From Pseudorhodoferax sp965279475 (GTDB lineage: Bacteria; Pseudomonadota; Gammaproteobacteria; Burkholderiales; Burkholderiaceae_C): a stretch of 64,000 nt of DNA. The position numbers and the translations under genes were made by a program. The notes beneath the pieces were generated by a model. The model made no database searches. It saw only the letters and a program-made list of their open reading frames with translations, and was not told the DNA's origin. Location: assembly GCA_965279475.1 (NCBI GenBank), contig CBDIIA010000003.1, positions 682,001-746,000 on the forward strand. The letters run 5' to 3'. Shown one piece after another: positions 27,401 through 40,068 of this stretch (positions are counted from its first letter, which is position 1; every line of letters begins with the position of its first letter).

Positions 27401-28306
27401 GCCGGCGTTCATCGCGATGTTGCCGCCGATGCAAGAGGCTTCGGCCGAGGTCGGGTCGACGGCGAACACATGCCCACCGCGCTCGGCCGCATCGGCCACG
27501 CGCTGGGTCACGACGCCGGCTTCGGTCCAGATGGTGGCCACCGGCTTGTCGATGCCGGGCAGCATGGTCATCTCGACCTCGGTCATCGCCTCGAGCTTCT
27601 CGGTGTTGATGACCACGCTGTTCCAGGTGAGCGGAATCGCGCCGCCGGTGTAGCCGGTGCCGCCGCCGCGCGGGATGATGGTCAGGCCCAGCTCGATGCA
27701 GGCCCTGACCAGGCCCGCCATCTCGGCTTCGCTGTCAGGCGTCAGCACCACGAACGGGTATTCGACGCGCCAGTCGGTCGCATCGGTCACGTGGGACACC
27801 CGGCTCAGGCCGTCGAACTTGATGTTGTCCTTGGCCGTCAGCTTGTGCAGCACGCGCTTCGCCTTGCGCCGCAAGGCGGCCACCTGAGTGAAGTTGCCAT
27901 CGAAGGCGGCCACAGCCTTGCGCGCGGCCTGCAGCAGCTCGCCCACCAGCGCATCGCGGGCGGCATCGGCCTCGGGCGTGCGGCGCTTCTCGACCTCGGC
28001 GAGGCGGTGCTCCAGTGCCTCCACCAGTTGCAGGCGCCGGCGTGGGTTGTCGAGCAGGTCGTCCTGCAGATAGGGGTTGCGCTGCACCACCCAGATGTCG
28101 CCCAGCACCTCGTACAGCATGCGCGCCGAGCGGCCCGTGCGGCGCTCGTCGCGCAGCGAATCCAGTAACTCCCAGCCCCGCGAGCCGAGCAGCCGCATCG
28201 CGATCTCGCGGTCGGAGAACGAGGTGTAGTTGTACGGAATCTCCCGCAGGCGCGGCGCGTCGTCGACCGCGGACAGCAGGTGGTTGAGCGTGGTGGGGGC
28301 GTTCAT
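24431..28306 (-). CDS. DUF3683-type FAD/Fe-S oxidoreductase (D-lactate/glycolate dehydrogenase-like fusion)
   Basis: A 1291-aa multidomain enzyme. Residues about 1-140 match the DUF3683 region; about 165-430 form a FAD-binding PCMH fold (PRGGGTGYTGGAIPL near 215); about 430-800 form the FAD-oxidase C-terminal region with HMHAGDGNVHTN and GEHGIGITK. Two ferredoxin motifs follow, CLRCGKCKPVC near 820 and CTVCHKCLSPC near 885, then two CCG domains (CCGYPQKGSG near 1085, CCGESGTLG near 1195). It thus fuses a GlcD-like dehydrogenase to a GlcF-like electron-transfer subunit and probably oxidises a 2-hydroxy acid into the quinone pool. The substrate is not established. It heads the minus-strand run. 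Confidence 0.92.
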   Translation of the reverse strand: MNAPTTLNHLLSAVDDAPRLREIPYNYTSFSDREIAMRLLGSRGWELLDSLRDERRTGRSARMLYEVLGDIWVVQRNPYLQDDLLDNPRRRLQLVEALEHRLAEVEKRRTPEADAARDALVGELLQAARKAVAAFDGNFTQVAALRRKAKRVLHKLTAKDNIKFDGLSRVSHVTDATDWRVEYPFVVLTPDSEAEMAGLVRACIELGLTIIPRGGGTGYTGGAIPLTWNSVVINTEKLEAMTEVEMTMLPGIDKPVATIWTEAGVVTQRVADAAERGGHVFAVDPTSAEASCIGGNIAMNAGGKKAVLWGTALDNLASWRMVTPDAQWLEVTRLDHNLGKIHDVAQASFELRYFEADGKTPVRTERLDIPGRVFRKEGLGKDVTDKFLSGLPGIQKEGCDGLITSARWIVHRMPQHTRTVCLEFFGNAKDAVPSIVEIKDFMFAEQKRSGVLLAGLEHLDDRYLKAVGYATKSRRALPGGSGLPKMVLFGDIAGDDADAVARATSEVVRIANSRSGEGFIAISPEARKKFWLDRKRTAAISRHTNAFKINEDVVIPLPRMAEYTDGIERINIELSLANKIALCDALEAFFTKGQLPLGKQDDAVEIPSAELLEDRVSQATALVREVRALWQGWLLDVDALFPQLQDHSLRASWKAQLRTPLQTIFGGASFRPILEECTAIHQRVLKGRVWVALHMHAGDGNVHTNIPVNSDNYDMLQTAHQAVARIMALARSLDGVISGEHGIGITKLEFLTEAEVQPFTDYKQRVDPEGRFNKGKLLRNSALHADLTNAYTPSFGLMGHESLIMQQSDIGAIADSMKDCLRCGKCKPVCATHVPRANLLYSPRNKILATSLLIEAFLYEEQTRRGVSIKHWEEFEDVADHCTVCHKCLSPCPVKIDFGDVTMNMRNLLRKMGKKTFRPGNAAAMFFLNATNPQTIKLMRSAMVDVGFKAQRLANDVLRGLARKQTAAPRATVGAAPIKEQVIHFINKKMPGGLPKRSARALLDIEDKDYVPIIRNPLATTSESEAVFYFPGCGSERLFSQVGLATQAMLWHAGVQTVLPPGYLCCGYPQKGSGQFDKAEKIITDNRVLFHRVANTLNYLDIKTVVVSCGTCYDQLQGYQFDKIFPGCRIIDIHEYLLEKGITLDTSAGAGYLYHDPCHTPMKLQEPMKTVKALLGDNVRKSDRCCGESGTLGVTRPDISTQIRFRKEEELRKDEAALRATGAVGAKADIKILTSCPSCLQGLSRYGNDLQNGLLEADYIVVEMAQQILGDQWLPEFVEAANSGGIERVLV

Positions 28307-28444
28307 CGGGTCTTGCTTCTTGCAACCAGCGCAGACTGTTCCGGCCGGAGAAGGATGTTACCGCAGCGCAACAATCGGCGCCGTCCCGCGGCGGGTCTCC
28401 GGGCCGGCACCGGTGCACCCAGGTAAGCCCGGATTTGCGAGCGA

Positions 28445-28477
28445 CTGTCATTGAGGTTAAATCAAACTGTCATATTT
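28445..28477 (+). promoter_or_regulatory. Pho-box-like PhoB binding site upstream of ugp
   Basis: Two perfect CTGTCAT half-sites, at 28445-28451 and 28467-28473, are spaced by exactly 22 bases, two 11-bp PhoB repeat units; the middle unit (28456-28466, GTTAAATCAAA) is degenerate. AT-rich tails follow each half-site in an otherwise GC-rich region. The E. coli ugp operon is activated by PhoB through such sites, so phosphate-starvation control of this operon is likely. Confidence 0.75.
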
Positions 28478-28514
28478 GCGCCTTACGCTCGCGCATTCAC
28501 TTTTGGGAGATCCG

Positions 28515-29819
28515 ATGAAGTTGCCTTTCCTTGCCACCGCCATTGCCGCGGTGCTGGCCCTGCCGGCGCACGCCCAGACCGAGATCCAGTGGTGGCATTC
28601 GATGACCGCGGTCAACAACGAATGGGTCAACGACCTCGCGAAGCAATTCAACGAAAGCCAGAAGGACTACAAGATCGTGCCCACTTACAAGGGGCAGTAC
28701 GACGAGTCGATGACGGCCGCGATCGCCGCCTTCCGCGCCGGCAATGCGCCGCACATCCTGCAGGTGTTCGAGGTCGGCACCGCGACGATGATGGCCAGCA
28801 AGGGCGCGATCGTCCCGGTCACCAAGGTCATGCAGGACGCCGGCCAGAAGTTCGACCCCTCGGGCTACGTGCCGGCGGTGGCGGGCTACTACACCGCCCC
28901 CAGCGGCCAGATGCTGAGCTTCCCGTTCAACAGCTCGACCACCATCTTCTACTTCAACAAGGACGCGTTCAAGGCCGCCGGCCTGCCGACCGACAAGGCG
29001 CCGTCCACCTGGCCCGAGGTCGTGGCGGCCGCGGCCAAGCTGAAGGCATCGGGCCACAAGTGCCCGTTCACCACGGCTTGGCAGAACTGGACCCAGCTCG
29101 AGAGCTTCTCGTCCTGGCACAACGTCGAGTTCGCGACCAAGTCGAACGGCCTGCAAGGTCTGGACGCGCGCCTCAAGGTCAATTCGCCGCTGCACCTGCG
29201 CCACGTCGAAAACCTCGCCAACATGGCCAAGCAGGGCCTGTTCATCTACAAGGGCCGCAGCAACGTGCCCGAGGCGAGCTTCGTGTCGGGCGAGTGCGCG
29301 ATGATCAACACCTCGTCCGGCTTCTACGGCAACGTGGCCAAGAACGCCAAGTTCGCCTACGGCCTGGCACCGCTGCCGTATTACCCCGATGTGCCGGGCG
29401 CGCCGCAGAACACCGTGATCGGTGGTGCCAGCCTGTGGGTGCTGTCGGGCAAGAAGGCCGAAGAGTACAAGGGCGTCGCCAAGTTCTTCTCCTTCATCTC
29501 CACGCCGGAAGTGCAGTCGGCCAGCCACAAGCGCACCGGCTACCTGCCGATCACCACGGCGGCTTACCAGCTGACCGAGAAGTCGGGCTTCTACAAGGAG
29601 AACCCGGGCACCGACGTCGCCGTGACGCAGATGATCCGCAAGGTCACCGACAAGAGCCGCGGCATCCGTCTGGGCAACTACCTGCAGATCCGCGCGATCG
29701 AGGACGAAGAGCTCGAACAGGTCTGGAACGGCAAGAAGTCGGCCAAGGAAGCGCTGGACGAGATCGTCAAGCGCGGCAACGAGCAGCTCGAACGCTTCCA
29801 GAAAGCCAACAAGGGTTAA
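28515..29819 (+). CDS. ugpB: sn-Glycerol-3-phosphate/glycerophosphodiester-binding protein
   Basis: UgpB is the periplasmic binding protein of the UgpBAEC importer for glycerol-3-phosphate and glycerophosphodiesters. The 434-aa precursor has a signal peptide (MKLPFLATAIAAVLALPAHA, cleavage after AHA) and family segments IQWWHSM near residue 25, FPFNSSTTIFYFNKDAF near residue 138 and GGASLWVLSG near residue 303. The start at ATG 28515 is supported by GGGAGA (28505-28510); an earlier in-frame start would spoil the signal peptide. It is the first gene of ugpBAECQ behind the Pho-box-like site, and a strong stem-loop follows it, probably to raise its level over the membrane subunits. Confidence 0.95.
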   Translation: MKLPFLATAIAAVLALPAHAQTEIQWWHSMTAVNNEWVNDLAKQFNESQKDYKIVPTYKGQYDESMTAAIAAFRAGNAPHILQVFEVGTATMMASKGAIVPVTKVMQDAGQKFDPSGYVPAVAGYYTAPSGQMLSFPFNSSTTIFYFNKDAFKAAGLPTDKAPSTWPEVVAAAAKLKASGHKCPFTTAWQNWTQLESFSSWHNVEFATKSNGLQGLDARLKVNSPLHLRHVENLANMAKQGLFIYKGRSNVPEASFVSGECAMINTSSGFYGNVAKNAKFAYGLAPLPYYPDVPGAPQNTVIGGASLWVLSGKKAEEYKGVAKFFSFISTPEVQSASHKRTGYLPITTAAYQLTEKSGFYKENPGTDVAVTQMIRKVTDKSRGIRLGNYLQIRAIEDEELEQVWNGKKSAKEALDEIVKRGNEQLERFQKANKG

Positions 29820-29861
29820 GCTCGCCGGGGCCGGCACGCTGTGACCGGTCGACCTCTACCA

Positions 29862-29896
29862 CCCGCCTGAGCGCCTGCCGAAGCAGGCCAGGCGGG
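29862..29896 (+). other. ugpB-ugpA intergenic stem-loop
   Basis: CCCGCCT (29862-29868) pairs with AGGCGGG (29890-29896), and inside it GCCTGC (29873-29878) pairs with GCAGGC (29883-29888) around a CGAA tetraloop. Thirteen GC-rich pairs without a T-run, placed between a binding-protein gene and its permease gene, resemble the mRNA-protecting elements of maltose-type ABC operons. Confidence 0.65.
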
Positions 29897-29916
29897 ATTC
29901 GCATTTCAAGAGCTGC

Positions 29917-30798
29917 ATGGAAAAACGCGTCGTCTTTCGTTCGGGCTGGCTGCCCTGGTTGCTGCTGACGCCGCAGATGGCGGTGATCCTCGTGTTCTTC
30001 TTCTGGCCTGCGGGCCAGGCGGTGCTGCAGTCGCTGCAGCAGCAGGACGCGTTCGGCACCTCGCTCGAATTCGTCGGCCTCGCCAATTTCCAGCAGTTGT
30101 TCGAGGACTCGGGCTACGTCGAATCCTTCAAGACCACCGCGCTGTTCTCGGCGCTGGTGGCGGGCCTGGGCATCGGCATCTCGCTGTTGTTGGCGGTGTT
30201 TGCCGACCGCATCGTGCGTGGCGGCATGTTCTACAAGACCATGCTGATCCTGCCCTATGCCGTGGCGCCGGCGGTGGCGGCCGTGCTCTGGGTGTTCATG
30301 TTCTCGCCGTCGCTCGGCGTCGTGGCCTATGCGCTCGGCAAGATCGGCATCGACTGGAACCACCTGCTCAACTCCGGCCACGCGATGACGCTGATCGTGA
30401 TGGCGTCGGTGTGGAAGCAGATCTCCTACAACTTCCTGTTCTTCCTGGCCGGCCTGCAGTCGATCCCCAAGTCGCTGATCGAGGCCGCGGCGATCGACGG
30501 GGCCAAACCCTGGCGGCGCTTCTGGACCATCCAGTTCCCGCTGCTGTCGCCCACCACGTTCTTCCTGCTCGTGATCAACGTGGTCTATGCGTTCTTCGAC
30601 ACCTTCGCCATCGTCGACGCGGCCACGCAGGGCGGGCCGGGCAAGGACACCTCGATCCTCGTGTACAAGGTCTACCACGACGGGTTCAAGGCGATGGACC
30701 TCGGCGGGTCGGCCGCGCAGTCGGTGGTGCTGATGGTCATCGTCGTCGCGCTCACCGTCGTGCAGTTCCGCTATGTCGAGAAAAAGGTAAATTACTGA
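29917..30798 (+). CDS. ugpA: Glycerol-3-phosphate ABC transporter permease UgpA
   Basis: One of two inner-membrane permease subunits of the Ugp importer. The 293-aa protein has six hydrophobic segments and the EAA loop contacting the ATPase, seen as EAAAIDGAKPWRRFWTIQFP near residue 190. The N-terminus SGWLPWLLLTPQMAVILVFFFWPA is characteristic of UgpA. It starts 97 bases after ugpB and is followed by an 84-base spacer with a REP-like element before ugpE. Confidence 0.95.
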   Translation: MEKRVVFRSGWLPWLLLTPQMAVILVFFFWPAGQAVLQSLQQQDAFGTSLEFVGLANFQQLFEDSGYVESFKTTALFSALVAGLGIGISLLLAVFADRIVRGGMFYKTMLILPYAVAPAVAAVLWVFMFSPSLGVVAYALGKIGIDWNHLLNSGHAMTLIVMASVWKQISYNFLFFLAGLQSIPKSLIEAAAIDGAKPWRRFWTIQFPLLSPTTFFLLVINVVYAFFDTFAIVDAATQGGPGKDTSILVYKVYHDGFKAMDLGGSAAQSVVLMVIVVALTVVQFRYVEKKVNY

Positions 30799-30830
30799 TG
30801 CCCCCACGTTCATCACTGCGTGTATCCACT

Positions 30831-30873
30831 GCCCCCCGAGGGGGCGAGGCCTCCCTTGGGGCGGCCCGGCGGG
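30831..30873. repeat. REP-like GC-rich intergenic element
   Basis: A perfect 6-bp stem GCCCCC-CGA-GGGGGC (30831-30845) is followed by a second imperfect GC-rich dyad around CCTCCCTTGGGGCGG (30850-30864) and a CCCGGCGGG tail. I recall similar elements dispersed between genes in Comamonadaceae-like genomes, so it may be a chromosomal interspersed repeat. It is the only copy I see in this window. Confidence 0.5.
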
Positions 30874-30882
30874 TGGCCTGAC

Positions 30883-31734
30883 ATGGTCGAGAAACGCGGC
30901 ACGCACGGCATCCTGGCGCACGTGGTGATGGTGCTCGGCGTGTTCATCGTCGCCTTCCCGCTGTACCTGGCGTTTGTGGCATCGACGCATACGGCACAGG
31001 ACATCGTGCAGGCGCCGATGCCGCTGCTGCCCGGAGGCAACATGGTCGACAGCTACAAGGCCGCGCTGTTCGGCCGCGCGACCAGCGCCGGCTCGAACGC
31101 GCCGGTCGCGCACATGATGTGGGTGAGCCTGGTCACGGCGCTGGTGATCGCCATCGGCAAGATCGCGATCTCGCTGCTGTCGGCGTTTGCCATCGTCTAC
31201 TTCCGGTTCCCGTTCCGCAAGACCTGCTTCTGGGCCATCTTCGTCACACTGATGCTGCCGGTCGAGGTGCGCATCCTGCCGACCTACAAGGTGCTGTCGG
31301 ACCTGAACATGCTCAATACCTATGCGGGGCTCACGGTGCCGCTGATCGCGTCGGCCACCGCGACCTTCCTGTTCCGGCAGTTCTTCCTGACCGTGCCGGA
31401 GGAGTTGACCGAGGCCTCGCGCATCGACGGCGCCAGCCCGATGCGCTTCTTCATCGACGTGCTGCTGCCGCTGTCGAAGACCTCGATCGCGGCGCTGTTC
31501 GTGATCCAGTTCATTTACGGCTGGAACCAGTACCTGTGGCCGCTGCTCGCGACCACCAGCGAAGACATGTACCCGGTGGTGGTCGGCATCAAACGCATGA
31601 TCGCCGGCGGCGACGGGCAGAACGAGTGGAACGTGGTGATGGCGACCGCCATCCTCGCGATGCTGCCCCCGGCGCTGGTCGTGGTGCTGATGCAGAAATG
31701 GTTCGTCAAGGGCCTGGTCGATACGGAAAAATAA
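30883..31734 (+). CDS. ugpE: Glycerol-3-phosphate ABC transporter permease UgpE
   Basis: The second permease subunit of the Ugp importer, 283 aa with six hydrophobic segments. The EAA loop is EASRIDGASPMRFFIDVLLP near residue 180. The start ATG 30883 (MVEKRGTHGILAHVVMVLG) is preferred over an upstream GTG at 30820 because the intervening codons are translated repeat sequence (PLPPEGARPPLGRPGG), not protein-like. It ends ten bases before ugpC. Confidence 0.94.
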   Translation: MVEKRGTHGILAHVVMVLGVFIVAFPLYLAFVASTHTAQDIVQAPMPLLPGGNMVDSYKAALFGRATSAGSNAPVAHMMWVSLVTALVIAIGKIAISLLSAFAIVYFRFPFRKTCFWAIFVTLMLPVEVRILPTYKVLSDLNMLNTYAGLTVPLIASATATFLFRQFFLTVPEELTEASRIDGASPMRFFIDVLLPLSKTSIAALFVIQFIYGWNQYLWPLLATTSEDMYPVVVGIKRMIAGGDGQNEWNVVMATAILAMLPPALVVVLMQKWFVKGLVDTEK

Positions 31735-31744
31735 GACGCGCAAG

Positions 31745-32764
<1,020 letters not shown>

Positions 32765-32781
32765 TCTGCAGGAGCGAGACG

Positions 32782-33546
32782 ATGACGCACGTGACCGCCG
32801 CAAGCTGGCCGTACCCGGCCTGGGTCGCGCACCGCGGCGCTGGCAAGCTGGCGCCCGAGAACACGCTGGCCGCCTTCCGGCTCGGTGCCTCGTACGGCTA
32901 TCGCATGTTCGAGTGCGACGTGAAACTCAGCGCCGACGGCGTGCCCTTCCTGCTGCACGATGCCACGCTCGAACGCACCAGCAACGGCCAGGGCGTCGCC
33001 GGCGACCAACCCTGGGCCGAGCTCTCGCGCCTCGACGCCGGCGGCTGGCATTCGCGTGCCTACGCCGGTGAGCCGCTGGCCACGCTCGACAACGTGGCGC
33101 GGTTCTGCCTGGCCAACGGCTGGCTGCTCAACATCGAGATCAAGCCCACGCCTGGCGTAGAGCGCCTGACGGGCGAAGTGGTGGCCCGCGAGGCCGCGCG
33201 GCTGTGGCGCGGCGCTGCGCTGCCGCCGCTGCTGACCTCGTTCCAGCGCGAGTCGCTGGACGCGGCGCGCGCGGCCGAGCCCGCACTGCCACGCGGCCTG
33301 CTGCTCGACCGGCTGGAACCCGGGTGGGACGATGGCGCCCAGGCGCTGGGCTGCGCCGCCATCGTCTGCAACCACCTGCTGTGGACCGAAGACACCGTGG
33401 CCCGCGCGCGCGGCCTCGGCTGCCGCACGCTCAGCTACACGGTGAACGATCAGCCGGCCGCGCAGCGTCTGCAGGCGCTCGCCACCGACGCCATCATCAC
33501 CGACCGGGTCGATCTGTTTCCCCCGCACCACAGCTTGCGCGGCTGA
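32782..33546 (+). CDS. ugpQ: Cytoplasmic glycerophosphodiester phosphodiesterase
   Basis: UgpQ hydrolyses imported glycerophosphodiesters to glycerol-3-phosphate and an alcohol. The 254-aa protein lacks a signal peptide and has the GDPD catalytic residues: WVAHRGAGKLAPENTLAAF (His and Arg, Glu) near residues 14-33, ECDVKLSADGVPFLLHD near residues 45-61 and IEIKP near residue 119. A GGAG (32771-32774) precedes ATG 32782. It completes ugpBAECQ, 17 bases after ugpC, so transport and hydrolysis are produced together. Confidence 0.95.
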   Translation: MTHVTAASWPYPAWVAHRGAGKLAPENTLAAFRLGASYGYRMFECDVKLSADGVPFLLHDATLERTSNGQGVAGDQPWAELSRLDAGGWHSRAYAGEPLATLDNVARFCLANGWLLNIEIKPTPGVERLTGEVVAREAARLWRGAALPPLLTSFQRESLDAARAAEPALPRGLLLDRLEPGWDDGAQALGCAAIVCNHLLWTEDTVARARGLGCRTLSYTVNDQPAAQRLQALATDAIITDRVDLFPPHHSLRG

Positions 33547-33614
33547 GCGCCTGTACCGGCCCCGCGCCGGCCAACGCGAGGCGTTGAACCGGGGAAACTT
33601 GTTAGTATTTGTAT

Positions 33615-33634
33615 ATTGCACCAGAGCGTGCAAT
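33615..33634. promoter_or_regulatory. Operator-like dyad upstream of the patatin gene
   Basis: ATTGCAC (33615-33621) and GTGCAAT (33628-33634) form a perfect inverted repeat separated by CAGAGC. It overlaps an AT-rich stretch (33599-33617) that is the best promoter region in the ugpQ-patatin gap. A 6-base spacer is CRP/FNR-like in geometry and LysR-type sites are also possible; the regulator is unknown. Confidence 0.45.
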
Positions 33635-33717
33635 GCGGCAGCGTGGACACATCCGAAGGCAGGTGCCTTGAGAGGTCGCGTCGACGCGTTCAGCAACCAC
33701 AACAGGAGTCCTCCCGC

Positions 33718-35504
33718 ATGGTCGGTCAAGCCAAGTTCCAGGCACGCGTGACGCAGGTGCTGCGCGACAGCCGGGTGTTTGGCTTGCTCGACGAATCGGT
33801 GCTGCAGGACCTGGCCGGCTTCCTCGAACTGCAGGAAGTGCGCGGCGGGCGCCAGGTGGTGCACGAGGGCGATCCGTCGGACAGCATGCTGTTCGTCATC
33901 AGCGGGCGGCTGCGGGTGTCGCGGCGCAACCCCGACGGCAGCCTGCTGCTCTACAACGAGATCAGCGCGGGCGAGAGCGTCGGCGAGATGGGCATGATCC
34001 TGCAGCAGCCCCGCACCGCCGACGTGACCGCGGTACGCGACTCGACGCTGGCCGTGCTGAACCGCGCCAATTTCGAGACCGTGCTGTCGCTCAAGCCGAT
34101 CGCGGTGAACCGGGTGTTCTCGCAGGCGATCTACAACCATCTGCGCCACGCCTCGCAGATCGGTGAGCGCCACTACGCGCAGTCCTTCGTCGTCGTGCCG
34201 CTGCACATCGGCGCCCGGGCGGACGAGGTGGCCCGCAGCCTGGCCAAGGCCTTCGCCAAGGCCGGCAAGGTGCACCACCTGGCGCCGGCGGCGATGCAGG
34301 ACAGCGAACTCGTCGGCGTCGACGACTTCGTGGCCGCCCGCAACGACGAACTCGAGGAGCAGTTCGACTACCTGGTCTACGAGGCCGAACCGGTGGCCTC
34401 GTCGTGGACGCGCCGCGCCTTCCGCCAGGCCGACCAGGTGATCTTCGTCGCCAATGCCAGCGAGTCGCTGGGCATCGGAGAGCTCGAACTGCAGCTCACG
34501 CGCGAACCCGGCTTTGCGATGAAACGCAAGCACCTGGTGGTGCTGCATCCGGAGAACGCTGCCGCGCCCCACGAGGTGCGGCGCTGGCTGCATGGCCGCT
34601 CGTGCGAACGGGTCTACCCGCTGCGTGCCGGGAATGACGGCGACTTCGGCCGGCTGTCGCGCTTTCTGACCGGCACGGCCGTGGGCGTGGTGCTGGGCGG
34701 CGGCGGCGCCCGCGGGTACGCGCACCTGGGTGTGCTGCGGGCGCTGGAAGAATCTGGCATCCCGATCGACCTGATCGGCGGCAACAGCATGGGTGCGCTG
34801 CTCGGTGCGCAGTACGCCTGCGACGTGCCGCTCGACGAGATCCGCGAGCGCACCCGGAAATTCGCCGACGGGGGAGAACGCCTGACCCTGCCGCTGATCT
34901 CGCTGGTATCGGGCCGCCGCGTCGAACGCGATCTGCAGAGGATGTTCGGCGACACCGCGGTCGACAGCCTGTGGCGGCCATTCTTCGCGGCCGCCTGCAA
35001 CCTGACCAAGGGCCACACCACGGTGCAGGACAGCGGCCCGCTGTGGCGCGCGGTGCTGGCCAGCAACTCGCCGGCCGGGCTGTTTCCGCCGGTGCTGTAC
35101 CAGGGCGATCTGCTGGTCGACGGCGCCATCCTCGAGAACGTGCCGGTCGGCGCGATGCGCATGCGGCTGGGCACGCCGCTCGAGAAGCGGCGCGGCAACG
35201 GCACCATCATCGCGATCGACGTCGACGTGCAGGAGGATCTGGGTGTCGACCCGCAGCTCACGCGGCTGTCGCGCTGGTCCACGCTCAAGGGCCTGTTCTC
35301 GCGCGACCGGTCGGCCACGCCGGGCATCACCGACATCCTGTACCGGGCCGGTCACATCGGCGGGCTGAACCAGCGCGCCAGCACGATCGCGCAGGCCGAC
35401 CACTACCTCGTTCCCCCTGTCTCCGACTATTCGTTGATGGGCCACAAGCACGCGAGCGACATCGTCGAGCGCGGCTACCGCCATGCAATCGAGAAGATTG
35501 CGTC

Positions 35505-35517
<13 letters not shown>
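33718..35517 (+). CDS. Cyclic-nucleotide-binding-domain patatin-like phospholipase
   Basis: A 599-aa protein related to bacterial NTE-type lysophospholipases. Residues about 20-140 form a cyclic-nucleotide-binding fold (LFVISGRLRVSRR and GESVGEMG near 60-95); about 150-310 form a linker with HLAPAAM and VIFVAN segments; from about 325 comes the patatin domain with oxyanion loop GGGGARGYAHLGVLRALEE, nucleophile in GGNSMGALLG (Ser near 358) and catalytic DGAILENVP (Asp near 468). It should hydrolyse (lyso)phospholipids to fatty acids, perhaps under nucleotide control. ATG 33718 follows AGGAG (33704-33708). Its 3' end overlaps the NRPS start by 13 bases. Confidence 0.9.
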
Positions 35518-39351
<3,834 letters not shown>

Positions 39352-39371
<20 letters not shown>

Positions 39372-40065
39372 TCTCCGGCCGCTGAAGCGGCGCCTTGTCT
39401 GGCTGCTGCTGGTGCTGGCGCTGCTGATCGCGCTGGCCATGGCCTGGAGCTGGTCGCCGCTGCGCGCCTGGCTCGACGTCGACCGCATCGTCGCGGCGCT
39501 GCGGCAGTTCGGCCAGGCGTTCGGCCCGGTGGCGGCGATCGGGGGCTTTGCCCTGGCCGTGACGCTGGCCGTGCCGCTGACCTTCCTGAGCCTGGTGACC
39601 CTGGTGGCGTTCGGCCCGCTGGCGGGCTTCTGTTATTGCATGGTGGGCGCCTTGCTCGGGGCCGGGGCGAGTTACGGCGTCGGCGCCTTCCTGGGACGCG
39701 AGGCGGTGTTGAAGCTGGGCGGCGAACGCGTCAACGCGTTGAGCGAGCGGCTGTCCCGCAACGGCCTGCTTGCGGTGATCGCGGTGCGTGTGGTGCCGGT
39801 GGCGCCGTTCGCCATCGTCAACATGGTCGCCGGTGCCTCGCGCATCCGCCTGCGCCACATGCTGCTGGGCACGGCCATCGGCATGGCGCCGGGCACGCTG
39901 GTGATGATGTTCTTCGTCGACCAGATTGTCGCGGCGCTGAAGACCCCCGGGCCGCTGACCTATGCGCTGATCGCCGGCACCGCGCTGTTGATCGGCGCGG
40001 GCATGTGGGGCCTGAAGCGCTGGCTGCGTACCGCCGAGCAGCAGCGTGCGGGCCAGCGACCCTGA
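39352..40065 (+). CDS. TVP38/TMEM64 (VTT domain) membrane protein
   Basis: A 237-aa polytopic inner-membrane protein of the TVP38/DedA-like VTT superfamily, with about six hydrophobic segments. The VTT core shows LVAFGPLAGFCYCMVGALLG near residue 85 and the family motif VRVVPVAPFAIVNMVAGASR near residue 146. VTT proteins are linked to lipid scrambling or flipping. The GTG at 39352 overlaps the NRPS end by 20 bases, making it the third member of an overlapping gene set. It ends three bases before the convergent VWA gene, with no terminator in between. Confidence 0.88.
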
Positions 40066-40068
40066 CTG

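Noticed and set aside
23846..28168. A 1440-codon open frame on the plus strand opposite the FAD/Fe-S oxidoreductase
   Set aside because: Its translation is His/Arg/Leu/Val-rich low-complexity sequence without domains, as expected for the antisense of a GC-rich gene; the minus-strand frame has clear FAD, ferredoxin and CCG motifs.
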